Shown: positions 47,650 to 55,916 of the stretch, one piece after another
How the letters are laid out: the number at the start of each line of letters is the position of its first letter
Numbering within the stretch: position 1 is the first letter of the stretch
Assembly (NCBI RefSeq): GCF_902497855.1
Contig: NZ_CABVHU010000003.1
Location: 372,001-436,000, forward strand
Direction of reading: 5' to 3'
Source: Pseudomonas fluorescens
GTDB taxonomy: Bacteria; Pseudomonadota; Gammaproteobacteria; Pseudomonadales; Pseudomonadaceae
DNA length: 64,000 nucleotides
Program-made: the position numbers and the translations under genes
The notes under the pieces: generated by a model
The model's database searches: none
What the model was told of the DNA's origin: nothing
Seen by the model: only the letters and a program-made list of their open reading frames with translations

Positions 47650-49170
47650 ATGGATGTGACATTAAAAGCCTGCATGACGCGACTGGCCTCGCTGGTGCTG
47701 CTGTCGGTCGCAAGCGCAGCCCTTGCGCAAACGCCGTCAGCCGAATCGGGGCTGGACTATTTAAGTGTCGATGAACTCGGCAAAAGAATGGAGCGCAATC
47801 AACTGAGTGCGGTAGCGCTGGTGCATCACTTGCAACAGCGGATCGAAAAGCTGGATAAACAGGGGCCGGCGATCAACGCGATCATTGAACTCAATCCGCA
47901 GGCATTGGCCATTGCCGAGTCACTGGATCAGGAGCGACAGGCAGGGCACGTTCGAGGCCCGCTGCACGGCATTCCGGTATTGCTCAAAGACAATATCGAT
48001 ACCTCCGACCAGATGCAGACCAGTGCCGGGTCGTTGGCCATGGTCGGACAACCCGCCGCGCAAGATGCCTTTATCGTGCAACGGCTCAGAGCGGCCGGGG
48101 CGGTCATCCTGGGGAAAACCAATCTCAGTGAATGGGCTCATTTTCGTGACCCTTTCATTCCCCCTGGTTGGAGCAGCCGCGGCGGACAAACCAAAAATCC
48201 CCACGTGTTGAGTGAAACGCCCTGCGGCTCCAGTTCGGGCTCGGGCGCCGCTGTCGCCGCGGGCTTTGCACCCTTGGCCGTCGGAACGGAAACCTCCGGC
48301 TCGATCGTCTGTCCGGCCGCCCTCAACGGCGTGGTGGGTCTCAAGCCTACCGTGGGCCTGCTCAGTCGCACGGGCATCGTTCCCGCGACATACAAAACCG
48401 ATACCCCCGGGCCGATGACGCGCACCGTTCGCGAGGCTGCACTGCTGTTGAATGCCATGACCGGCAGTGACAATGCCGAACCGATCAAAACCCCACAGTC
48501 CATTCGCGGCATCGACTACACGCAATGGCTGCAACCGAACGCCCTGGCTGGGCGGCGCATCGGTTATCCCGTCAAGTTCGATACCAGCATCGAGGCGAAA
48601 CAAAACGACCCTCAGTTTTCCCTGGCGCTGGAAATCATGCAGGCCGCAGGCGCCACCTTGATCCCGGTGGAGCTCATCGATCCTAAATCGGAGCAGGTGG
48701 AGGAAGCGTTCTCGATGGGCATCAAACGCAACCTTCCAACCTATCTGGCAACGCGCAAAGGACTGCCGGTACAGAGTCTGGAAGACATCGTGCGGTACAA
48801 CGAAAACTCCCCAGGTGCCGAAGGTCATGGACAAACCACGTTGATCGCGGCCAGCAACATCGATTTTGACGAGCTCAGGTACAACCGCTTATGGCAAAAA
48901 ATCCAAAGCGAAAATGCGGCCGCCATCGACGACTTGCTGGTCACCCACCAACTGGATGCCCTGGTACTGGACGTCGGCTCACCCGGCTTGAACGTCGTCC
49001 CGCTGGCGGGGTATCCCGGCATCATGGTGCCTTCCGGGATCGACGATGGCGGGGTGCCTACCTCGGTGTACTTCGTCGGCGCACGCTGGAGCGAGGCCAG
49101 GCTACTGGCGTTGGCGTACGGTTATGAACAAGTGTCCCGTGCGCGGCGGGCACCGGCGTTTAATCCGTAG
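47650..49170 (+). CDS. Secreted amidase (amidase signature family)
   Basis: 506 aa. A signal peptide (CMTRLASLVLLSVASAALAQ) suggests export. The Ser-cisSer-Lys triad is visible: Lys in IPVLLKDNIDTSDQMQTSAG, and the Ser residues in the glycine/serine-rich CGSSSGSGAAVAAGFAPLAV then GTETSGSIVCPAALNGVVGL. Family length fits. Start ATG 47650 has SD AAGGA; ATG 47674 is possible. Peptide or carboxamide substrate unknown. Confidence 0.9.
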   Translation: MDVTLKACMTRLASLVLLSVASAALAQTPSAESGLDYLSVDELGKRMERNQLSAVALVHHLQQRIEKLDKQGPAINAIIELNPQALAIAESLDQERQAGHVRGPLHGIPVLLKDNIDTSDQMQTSAGSLAMVGQPAAQDAFIVQRLRAAGAVILGKTNLSEWAHFRDPFIPPGWSSRGGQTKNPHVLSETPCGSSSGSGAAVAAGFAPLAVGTETSGSIVCPAALNGVVGLKPTVGLLSRTGIVPATYKTDTPGPMTRTVREAALLLNAMTGSDNAEPIKTPQSIRGIDYTQWLQPNALAGRRIGYPVKFDTSIEAKQNDPQFSLALEIMQAAGATLIPVELIDPKSEQVEEAFSMGIKRNLPTYLATRKGLPVQSLEDIVRYNENSPGAEGHGQTTLIAASNIDFDELRYNRLWQKIQSENAAAIDDLLVTHQLDALVLDVGSPGLNVVPLAGYPGIMVPSGIDDGGVPTSVYFVGARWSEARLLALAYGYEQVSRARRAPAFNP

Positions 49171-49231
49171 GCAGTGGCGGTTGCTGGTCAGGAGCTGGCA
49201 AAAAAACATGCGCAGCCGTCGGCCCGGCGCT

Positions 49232-49552
49232 TCAGGTGAAAACCACCTCAATTCGCCCCTCTTTTCTAGATCGAGGGGCCGACTTGACGACGATTTGCAC
49301 GTCACGCCCGAGCAGCAAAAGGCACTCCATCATCTTGGCTTCACTGATGCCGCGAAACTTTCCGCGCAACATCTCGGAGAGCTTGGGCTGTGACAGGCCC
49401 AAAATTTCCGATGCTTGAACCTGGGTCAAACGGCGAGTCTTGATGATCTCGCCAATTTTTGCGGCCAATTGGGATTTGACTCGCATTTCATTGGCGTCGG
49501 GTATCCCGAGGTCGGCATAGACGTTCCCGCTGCTTTCTTCGATTTCAATCAT
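49232..49552 (-). CDS. HigA-like XRE antitoxin / regulator (orphan)
   Basis: 106 aa from ATG 49552 (SD AAAGGA). C-terminal HTH RRLTQVQASEILGLSQPKLS then EMLRGKFRGISEAKMM of the HigA2/HTH_37 type, usually the antitoxin following a RelE/HigB toxin gene. No toxin gene precedes it: the 115 bp upstream contain a REP (49585-49611) and a palindrome. The frame continues upstream to 49720 but the extra residues cross the REP and are not protein-like. Confidence 0.85.
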   Translation of the reverse strand: MIEIEESSGNVYADLGIPDANEMRVKSQLAAKIGEIIKTRRLTQVQASEILGLSQPKLSEMLRGKFRGISEAKMMECLLLLGRDVQIVVKSAPRSRKEGRIEVVFT

Positions 49553-49666
49553 TTTCTGATCCTTTTGCGTGATCCTGCATTCCTTGTAGGAGCCAGGCTT
49601 GCCGGCGAAGGCGCCCCTGAAATCGCCTTCATCTGCAAAGGATGCCTCGCTTGTATCGAAGCGAAA

Positions 49667-49684
49667 TATACCGAAATAGGTATA
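49667..49684. promoter_or_regulatory. Possible operator before the HigA-like gene
   Basis: TATACC-GAAATA-GGTATA, 6-bp inverted arms about 115 bp upstream of the antitoxin start, fits an autoregulatory XRE operator. Confidence 0.5.
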
Positions 49685-49703
49685 AGCGTCAATTGATGAT
49701 TGC

Positions 49704-50021
49704 TCACTCAACCATCGCATAATCCGCCCGCCCCACCGGATTCGGCGTCGACCCCTTCACATTCATCCCTCTCCCCGGCGCAAACCCGGGGAAGAACACC
49801 AACCCTTCCGCTTCAAACCGGTAAGCCAACGCCAGCCGGGTCACATCCAGCACCTCACGCTCGGCTTCGAAACGTTGAATGGCGTCAACCGAAACACCGG
49901 CTTCTTCAGACAACTCTTCAATACTCCAACCCAGCATCGCCCGGGCCTGGGCGCAGTGTATTGGCGTGAATTGGAAAAGGGCGATACGTTCCAGGGTGAT
50001 CTTCATCGCATAAGAGGCCAT
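49704..50021 (-). CDS. XRE-family helix-turn-helix protein
   Basis: 105 aa, start 50021 with SD CCGGAGAA. HTH_3 domain at about residues 25-60: AQARAMLGWSIEELSEEAGV then SVDAIQRFEAEREVLDVTRL. The C-terminal LVFFPGFAPGRGMNVKG is common in small Pseudomonas XRE regulators. Target unknown; it may be independent of the adjacent HigA-like gene. Confidence 0.85.
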   Translation of the reverse strand: MASYAMKITLERIALFQFTPIHCAQARAMLGWSIEELSEEAGVSVDAIQRFEAEREVLDVTRLALAYRFEAEGLVFFPGFAPGRGMNVKGSTPNPVGRADYAMVE

Positions 50022-50114
50022 GGTGTTCTCCGGGCTCGAGAGTGTCGGTTCAAAATATACTGTGTTTTTGTACAGTTGTTTTGCCCGCGGATCAAACTCA
50101 TTTTTTGATGCATC

Positions 50115-50915
50115 CTATTTCGCCCCCTCCAGCCAGACCGACGGTGGCTCTCCCAGCACCCGGCGAAACATCGTCGAAAATGCCGCCGGACTCTCATAAC
50201 CAAAATCCAGGGCAATACGCGTTACGGGCTCACCCGCCGCCAATCGCGCGAGCGCCAGCACCACACAGGCCCGCTGGCGCCATTGGCTGAAACTCAGGTC
50301 GGTCTGTTGGCGAAACAGACGATTGAAGGTGCGCAGGCTGATGTGCAACTGATCGGCCCATTGCTGCGGTGACTGATGAGCGTCGGGCCGCTGCACAAAG
50401 CCCTGGCACAACGCGAGCAGCCGCGCATCGACCGGCAGCGGAATGTGCAAGGGCAGGTGCGTACTGCGCCTCAGTTCATGCAGCAGCAAGTCGATCAAGG
50501 CGCCATCGCGCCCAGCCTCCTCGTACTCCAGCGGCATCTCCACCGCCTCCATCAGCAAATGGCGCAGCAACGGCGAAACGCTGAGCACCTGACAACGGTG
50601 CCCCAGATCCAACTCCCCCGGCTCGATATACACACTGCGAGTACTCACCCCCAGCATCAGCACTTCATGGGCCACATCCGGTGGAATCCACACCGCTCGC
50701 TGCGGTGGCACCACCCAATTGCCGTCATGGGTGCTGACCTGCATCACCCCGGTGGCGCCGTATAACAACTGCGCCCGACGGTGCGTATGCCGAGGCAACA
50801 AATGACCATGGGGATAATCCGTGCCAATGGCTACCACTCCCCGTGGAGTGTCATCCAGCAGATCAATCGAAACATTGCGCATCAAAGCAGCACTCAGCGG
50901 TTGGCGTAAACGCAA
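50115..50915 (-). CDS. AraC-family transcriptional regulator
   Basis: 266 aa. N-terminal cupin sensor domain (DYPHGHLLPRHTHRRAQLLY) and C-terminal double HTH (WADQLHISLRTFNRLFRQQT ... RIALDFGYESPAAFSTMFRR). Divergent from the TauE-family exporter 79 bp away, a likely target. Ligand unknown. Confidence 0.92.
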   Translation of the reverse strand: MRLRQPLSAALMRNVSIDLLDDTPRGVVAIGTDYPHGHLLPRHTHRRAQLLYGATGVMQVSTHDGNWVVPPQRAVWIPPDVAHEVLMLGVSTRSVYIEPGELDLGHRCQVLSVSPLLRHLLMEAVEMPLEYEEAGRDGALIDLLLHELRRSTHLPLHIPLPVDARLLALCQGFVQRPDAHQSPQQWADQLHISLRTFNRLFRQQTDLSFSQWRQRACVVLALARLAAGEPVTRIALDFGYESPAAFSTMFRRVLGEPPSVWLEGAK

Positions 50916-50994
50916 ACATTATTGGCTGACTTGCTGAAGCAGGCCAAGCCGCCTCGCTCTATCGTCGACCGCTCTCACCCACGGATGACGTCCA

Positions 50995-51810
50995 ATGTTC
51001 TATCTCTTGCTGGCACTGTTCGGCTGCATGACCGGCGTCACCGCCGTGCTGTTCGGCTTCGGCGGCGGCTTCGTCGTCGTGCCGTTGCTCTATCGCATGC
51101 TCATGGCCAGCCACGGTACAGACGGCCCCATCGGCCAATCGGCGATGCACATTGCCGTGGCCACCTCGACCTGCGTGATGATCGTCAACGCGCTGATGGC
51201 CACTGCAAAACACCGCCGAGCCGGTCATCTCATTCGCCATTATGTGTGGCCGTTGGGTGGATTCATTGGTGTGGGCGCGGTCATCGGCGCCGCAGCGGCA
51301 ATGTGGGTGAGCGGCGAAGTGATCCGGTATGCGTTCATCGCCTACCTGGGCGTGACCATTGTGGACTGTCTGTTCAGACGCGGGTTTCTGACGCAATCCG
51401 ATGACGCAGTTCCACGGCGGTTGGGGAGGGTGGAAGTGTCTGGCGGCGGCGTAGGAATAGGCGCTATTGCCACGTTTCTCGGTGTAGGAGGAAGCGTCAT
51501 GACTGTGCCGCTGTTGCGCCGGTGTGGATTGAGCATGACCCGGGCGACGTCCATGGCCAATCCGCTGAGTTTGCCGGTGGCGGTGGCTGGGACGCTGACT
51601 TACATGGCGCTGGCTGGCTTCACCGAATTTGATCTGGGGCCGTGGTTTGTCGGTTATGTGGATGTGTTGGCGTTTGCGATATTGACCTTGGGATCCTTGC
51701 TGGGGATCAGGCTGGCAACACCCTGGATCGGACGGCTACCGGACCGAATGCATGCACGGGTCTATATTGGCTTACTGGTTTTGGTGATGCTGAGTATGTG
51801 CGCCAGGTAG
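50995..51810 (+). CDS. TauE/SafE-family membrane exporter
   Basis: 271 aa with about eight hydrophobic segments and the two repeated TauE/SafE halves: FGCMTGVTAVLFGFGGGFVV near the start and IGAIATFLGVGGSVMTVPLL in the second half. The family exports sulfite, sulfoacetate or other organic anions. Regulated probably by the divergent AraC protein. Substrate not predictable. Confidence 0.9.
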   Translation: MFYLLLALFGCMTGVTAVLFGFGGGFVVVPLLYRMLMASHGTDGPIGQSAMHIAVATSTCVMIVNALMATAKHRRAGHLIRHYVWPLGGFIGVGAVIGAAAAMWVSGEVIRYAFIAYLGVTIVDCLFRRGFLTQSDDAVPRRLGRVEVSGGGVGIGAIATFLGVGGSVMTVPLLRRCGLSMTRATSMANPLSLPVAVAGTLTYMALAGFTEFDLGPWFVGYVDVLAFAILTLGSLLGIRLATPWIGRLPDRMHARVYIGLLVLVMLSMCAR

Positions 51811-51883
51811 GGTTGGAATCAGCAGGCTTATTCGCAAGAATAGGCCTTGGCACCGTTTAAGATTTACGCAGGAGAGCCTCACG

Positions 51884-52243
51884 TTGATACTCGAAAGCGA
51901 CTGGAAGAAATTCAAGGAACTGCGCAAGATTGCGCTCGATCGTTTCTGCCAAGGTGTACTGGCTGATGCCAACACCATCACCGGGCATGACGCGCTTTCG
52001 TCGCAAGCCAGGTATGTAATGCTTCATCGCTTGATGCGCGATCGGCACAACGACATAGGCCGGATTTTCGACGCCTACAGTCGCTACAAGGCGCCCATGG
52101 CCCTGCGATTGATGGTCAGGCACGACTTATTGACCGATGCAGATCTCTCGATTCTCAGCGAGGCAACGCAGCAGGACCTTGCTGACGTTGTTCGCCAGCC
52201 CTATGAGCTTGAATGGATTGAAGAGACCGCGCGCGAGGACTGA
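51884..52243 (+). CDS. Hypothetical helical protein
   Basis: 119 aa from a TTG start (MILESDWKKFKELRKIALDR) that has a strong SD (GCAGGAGAG) 8 bp upstream; no better start exists. Acidic, all-helical, ends EWIEETARED. No recognised domain. It resembles small helical Pseudomonas proteins of unknown function. Next gene starts 33 bp later on the same strand, suggesting a two-gene operon. Confidence 0.72.
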   Translation: MILESDWKKFKELRKIALDRFCQGVLADANTITGHDALSSQARYVMLHRLMRDRHNDIGRIFDAYSRYKAPMALRLMVRHDLLTDADLSILSEATQQDLADVVRQPYELEWIEETARED

Positions 52244-52276
52244 GCATCGTTCATCGCATTAATCAAAGGACCACGA

Positions 52277-52981
52277 ATGTTGATCTTCAACTGCACCGAA
52301 GCCGCCAGCAACTTCTTCAGTCGCATCCACAAGGGCAAGAAAATCACCCCGGTGGAGAAACCGCCGTCATCCATTATCGAGGACGATCTGCCAGACGAGT
52401 TAGCCGAGCTATGGCTGGTCCACGCCAAAACTGTGCAACGCAAGCACGTGTTGTACGTCATCCATGTGCAAACTCGTTACTGCATGATCTTCGCCGACGC
52501 TAAAAAGGCTGACGTTGCAGGTTTTGTCCAACGATTTACCGAGCGCTGGATGAATGGGCTGATGCGTGATGCGCTGCACCATGACGCCCTGCAATGGGTG
52601 GGTGACACCGCCATGCTTGATCGAATCGCTGAAAGCTGTCGCCAATACAAGCTGTACAAACGAGGTCATCGCAGCGCGCAAGGACACTTGGGTGAAATTG
52701 CCTGGATCTTTGAGGATTACGCCGCAGAGTGGGGATGTTTACCTCCAGACGAGATCATGGCTGGTCGCTTTGACGCAAAGATGAATGGCTTCATCAGAGG
52801 AAATAAAAGCGTCAAAGGTTATTTAGTGCCGGACGAAGAAATGATGGCCCACTGGATGCGTCAGTACTGCGGTCTCGACGAGTCCGTCATCCAGGACGCC
52901 CGCAACCGGCGAGATGAAGTAAAACGAGAGATACGAGAGCTGGAAGCGGCCCACGAGCAGCAGGATCAGCCGTTGCAATAA
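52277..52981 (+). CDS. Hypothetical protein, DUF6933-like N-terminus
   Basis: 234 aa, SD AAAGGA. The N-terminal half (MLIFNCTEAASNFFSRIHKG ... VHAKTVQRKHVLYVIHVQTR then YCMIFADAKKADVAGFVQRF) resembles DUF6933; the second half is helical with a charged C-terminal coil (RNRRDEVKREIRELEAAHEQ). Function unknown. It is probably co-transcribed with the preceding hypothetical gene and converges on the zinc-motif gene at 52996. Confidence 0.72.
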   Translation: MLIFNCTEAASNFFSRIHKGKKITPVEKPPSSIIEDDLPDELAELWLVHAKTVQRKHVLYVIHVQTRYCMIFADAKKADVAGFVQRFTERWMNGLMRDALHHDALQWVGDTAMLDRIAESCRQYKLYKRGHRSAQGHLGEIAWIFEDYAAEWGCLPPDEIMAGRFDAKMNGFIRGNKSVKGYLVPDEEMMAHWMRQYCGLDESVIQDARNRRDEVKREIRELEAAHEQQDQPLQ

Positions 52982-52995
52982 CGTTATGCAGCGAG

Positions 52996-53985
52996 TTACT
53001 TGTCCGCCAACCCCGGCGCCTCACGAATAATGAAGTGGTCCAGGTTCTCGATATTGGCACTGAACACCCCGAACGTCTGCTCGGGGTTCTTCTTGCTCGG
53101 CACCTGCTGCAACTCCGGCGTCACCCCATAAAAGAAGCAATACAACTCGGCATCACTGTCGATGGCGTGCTTGATCTCCTCCAGAAACGCTTTGCGCTTG
53201 CGGTAGGTGTCGATCAGCTTCTTGCTCAGGTAAACGTTGACCGAATAAGGCTTCTTCTTCGCCTCATCCGCTTGCTTGAACCAGACCTTTTGTTCGAAAT
53301 CGATGCGAAAGCTCTGGGTGTAGTCCTTGATCTCCTTGATCTTGCCCCAGTAGATCAGTCCCTTGTTGTCCTGCAGATACTCAATCTTCTTGAAGAATGA
53401 TGCATAAGGCGCCGTGTGCTCGCTGATCTTCAGCGGCATGCGCTTGAGCAGCTCCTTATCCTCGAAGTTCGACACGAAACACTCTACCGGGTGGGCGAAG
53501 ACGCTGGTCTTGTCTGGCGCGGAATCGCGAGTCGAGTGCTCGACGTCACTGGCCGCTGAATGAGGTTTTGGATCATCCCGCACGACATCCGCCACCGCCG
53601 CCGGGCTGGACGGCTTGCGCACATACTCACGCCGAGTCAGCAACAACTCCGACGGGAAATGCTCCTCGCGACTGTCATCCTTTTCCGCATCATCCGCCTC
53701 CACGCCCGACGCGGGCGTCTTCAGACTGACATAAGGACAACCCTCGACATGCCGCGTGCTGGGAATGTTCTTGAAGTGCGGGGTGCGCACGTAATTCACA
53801 TTCTTGGCGTTGAACGTCCCCAACACATTCGCCACATCGTACGCCAAGCGGCAGGCATCGTTGGGGCACTGAAAGTGCTCCTTGGCGGAATCGAACGCCA
53901 TCGTCTCGTCAAAATTCAAATCGCGCACGTCATAGATCGACAACTTGGTATCGAGGCTGAGGCAGTAGGCGAGGTCGAATTTCAT
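52996..53985 (-). CDS. Unknown protein with CoiA-like zinc motif
   Basis: 329 aa from ATG 53985 (MKFDLAYCLSLDTKLSIYDV). The N-terminal domain has a likely zinc set: Cys40 and Cys45 (FQCPNDACRL), His70 (RTPHFKNIP), His79 and Cys83 (RHVEGCPY). This layout recalls the CoiA-like zinc domain of DNA-associated proteins. A low-complexity linker (about 95-165) leads to a C-terminal alpha/beta domain with an Arg/Lys-rich helix (KKLIDTYRKRKAFLEEIKHA). Function unknown. Its first 43 codons are duplicated at 58298-58429. Confidence 0.78.
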   Translation of the reverse strand: MKFDLAYCLSLDTKLSIYDVRDLNFDETMAFDSAKEHFQCPNDACRLAYDVANVLGTFNAKNVNYVRTPHFKNIPSTRHVEGCPYVSLKTPASGVEADDAEKDDSREEHFPSELLLTRREYVRKPSSPAAVADVVRDDPKPHSAASDVEHSTRDSAPDKTSVFAHPVECFVSNFEDKELLKRMPLKISEHTAPYASFFKKIEYLQDNKGLIYWGKIKEIKDYTQSFRIDFEQKVWFKQADEAKKKPYSVNVYLSKKLIDTYRKRKAFLEEIKHAIDSDAELYCFFYGVTPELQQVPSKKNPEQTFGVFSANIENLDHFIIREAPGLADK

Positions 53986-54101
53986 GGTGGGGCTCGGGTC
54001 TTTCAAAGGGCGATGGCATATTAATAGCGCGTAGCTTGAAAGGGCGCACCTGTTGATTCAAGTTCGTCGATTCAGCTAGCGTGACTTAGTGGAGGTTCCA
54101 T

Positions 54102-54302
54102 ATGACTGAACGGGTGCAAGTAAATATGCACGAAGCACAATCCCAACTCTCTCAACTCGCTGAGCGTGCATGGCGTGGCGATACGGTCGTCATCATCAAG
54201 GACGGCAAGCCTTATCTGGATCTGCTGCCTCATATCGATACACCTCGGGCGCGCAAACCGGGAAGGCTGAAGCGAAAAAGTTCGGATGTCTGCGGATTTT
54301 GA
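54102..54302 (+). CDS. Phd/YefM-family antitoxin, C-terminally frameshifted copy
   Basis: 66 aa; MTERVQVNMHEAQSQLSQLA then AWRGDTVVIIKDGKPYLDL is a Phd-type DNA-binding and dimerisation fold. Compared with the intact copy at 58548, one extra base near 54272-54280 (in AAGCGAAAAAGTTCGG) shifts the frame, so it ends SSDVCGF instead of MSADFDKTPEDIIDGFEGSL. That tail would contact the toxin. No toxin gene follows, so this is probably a degraded orphan that could still bind DNA. Confidence 0.85.
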   Translation: MTERVQVNMHEAQSQLSQLAERAWRGDTVVIIKDGKPYLDLLPHIDTPRARKPGRLKRKSSDVCGF

Positions 54303-54399
54303 CAAAAACCCTGAAGATATTGTTTATGGACTTGAGGGCAGCCTGTGAGGGGGAGGGGGACTGCTATGGGGAAACCATGCGTATCTCACCCATCCTGTG

Positions 54400-54527
54400 G
54401 CGAGGGAGCTAGTCCCGCTGGGCTGAGTACCAGCCCTAAACCCAGCAAGTACGGAGACTTAGACACAACCAATGGTTTGCTTAGCGCCTGCTACGCAGAC
54501 GAACGGGAGCAAGCTCGCTCGCCACAG
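54400..54527. repeat. REP pair inside the left flank
   Basis: CCTGTGGCGAGGGAGCTAGT (from about 54399) and GGGAGCAAGCTCGCTCGCCA (to about 54526) form an inverted pair absent from the right flank copy. Confidence 0.75.
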
Positions 54528-54614
54528 GTTTCGATCAGCCAATCATTCTGCTCGGCGAGCCGCGTTAACAGGTGCTGGTGAGCTGGGAAGTATCGATCAA
54601 GCAGGTCAACACAC

Positions 54615-55847
54615 CTATTCCATGTTCACCAATATTTCCTTTTTCCTCTTGCTGGTAGTAAACAACACAATGGCAGAGACTATTGCCAATGCCCCCCACC
54701 CATAAGCATAGGTTCCGAGGCTGTCTCTCGACAGACCAATAATTGGAGGCACTAATACAACGGAAATCTGATTAGCGGTCATGGCCATTCCAAGCGCGAA
54801 ACCCTTGCGGTCAACTGGAGCGGTTTCGGCAATATAGGCTACCCATGGACCATACCACCCGTATGTGAAAAATCCTGTCAGAGCCATGAATATACTCAGG
54901 ATCGCTAGGTTTTTGGTTTCCAAAAGTGGCAGCAGTGTTAGAATTACAGTGACTGCACCCAAACAAGTCAACACTGGGTAGTATCTCCCAGCCTTGCAAC
55001 GGTCGCTCCAAGCTGCAAGTATAATTCTTCCAGCTATGCCTGCCCCTAGCACTACGAAGAACATGGTTGTAGCAATAAAGCTGTCAAGTCCGAGTGAAGT
55101 ATGAAGATACAATACTAGAAAAACTGATACGGCGTACTGGGAAGCTGTAAGGCTAGCACCCGACAGCATAATGTTTCTCATGGAGGGATCCGTTGCCATC
55201 AATAGCCGTGATGCAATCGCCGATCTTAAGTTAACTTGTTTTTTCGGAGGGGGTTGTTGTTCCTCAGGAGCCTTGTATAGCAGCATAAATAGAGTGGCAC
55301 CAAACAATGCGACTATACCACCCGCTAGGAAGGCCGCGTGAATCGAGTAACGGGTGGCAATGAACGGAAGCAATAATGTTGCCATTGCGCCGCCGAGTGG
55401 TAGTCCGGCTTGTCGGATACCCATGGCGAATCCTAACTGACTACCTGCAAACCAATTAGACACTGATTTACTTCCCCCTGGCTGCGCAGTGCTGTACCCA
55501 AGACCCAATAGTGTAAGAAGTATCAATAACTCAATGTAGGAGTTGGCCAGCGCTGCTCCACACAAAGCGGCTCCAACGATCAGTGTCCCTATTCCTATAA
55601 CAAACCGCTCACTATATCTATCCAGCAACTCCCCGGCAACCAAAAGCCCAGCAAGTGGAATCAACTGTGCTGCTGAAACTAGTATTCCTATCTGCCAATT
55701 AGTGAGAGCCATTTCAGTTTTAACATTTAATGCAATGGAACCAAACCCTTGTACAAAGAAGCAGGCGCACGCTTGGGCAAAAGTGGCTACGGCTAAAATT
55801 ACCCATCGATACTGCTTGATAAATATACTCACGTACTCGGTCTCCAT
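54615..55847 (-). CDS. MFS transporter of the oxygenase-racemase island
   Basis: 410 aa with 12 hydrophobic segments. MFS features: AGELLDRYSERFVIGIGTLI in loop 2-3, GLGYSTAQPGGSKSVSNWFA, and a charged central loop (EEQQPPPKKQVNLR) dividing two six-helix halves. Last gene of the minus-strand island operon, 69 bp after the racemase. Codon use is clearly AT-richer than in core neighbours. Likely exports the island's product or imports its substrate; direction not deducible. Confidence 0.9.
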   Translation of the reverse strand: METEYVSIFIKQYRWVILAVATFAQACACFFVQGFGSIALNVKTEMALTNWQIGILVSAAQLIPLAGLLVAGELLDRYSERFVIGIGTLIVGAALCGAALANSYIELLILLTLLGLGYSTAQPGGSKSVSNWFAGSQLGFAMGIRQAGLPLGGAMATLLLPFIATRYSIHAAFLAGGIVALFGATLFMLLYKAPEEQQPPPKKQVNLRSAIASRLLMATDPSMRNIMLSGASLTASQYAVSVFLVLYLHTSLGLDSFIATTMFFVVLGAGIAGRIILAAWSDRCKAGRYYPVLTCLGAVTVILTLLPLLETKNLAILSIFMALTGFFTYGWYGPWVAYIAETAPVDRKGFALGMAMTANQISVVLVPPIIGLSRDSLGTYAYGWGALAIVSAIVLFTTSKRKKEILVNME

Positions 55848-55916
55848 TTTGCGAGTAGCCTAACGATATTATGCTGCGTCAAAAATCGACTGTGCGTGGG
55901 CCTACCCGGTAGGGGG

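Larger units (their letters stand above)
53853..54550. repeat. Left copy of a duplicated flanking segment
   Basis: From within the 5' end of the zinc-motif gene, through its upstream region and the Phd antitoxin gene, to GATCAGCCAATCATTC near 54550. It matches 58296-58853 in the same orientation and order at high but incomplete identity. The left copy has about 140 bp extra after the antitoxin gene, made of a REP pair. Confidence 0.92.

Noticed and set aside
49553..49720. Longer HigA-like protein from 49720
   Set aside because: The upstream extension translates through a REP and an operator-like palindrome, while ATG 49552 has a good SD and matches family length.
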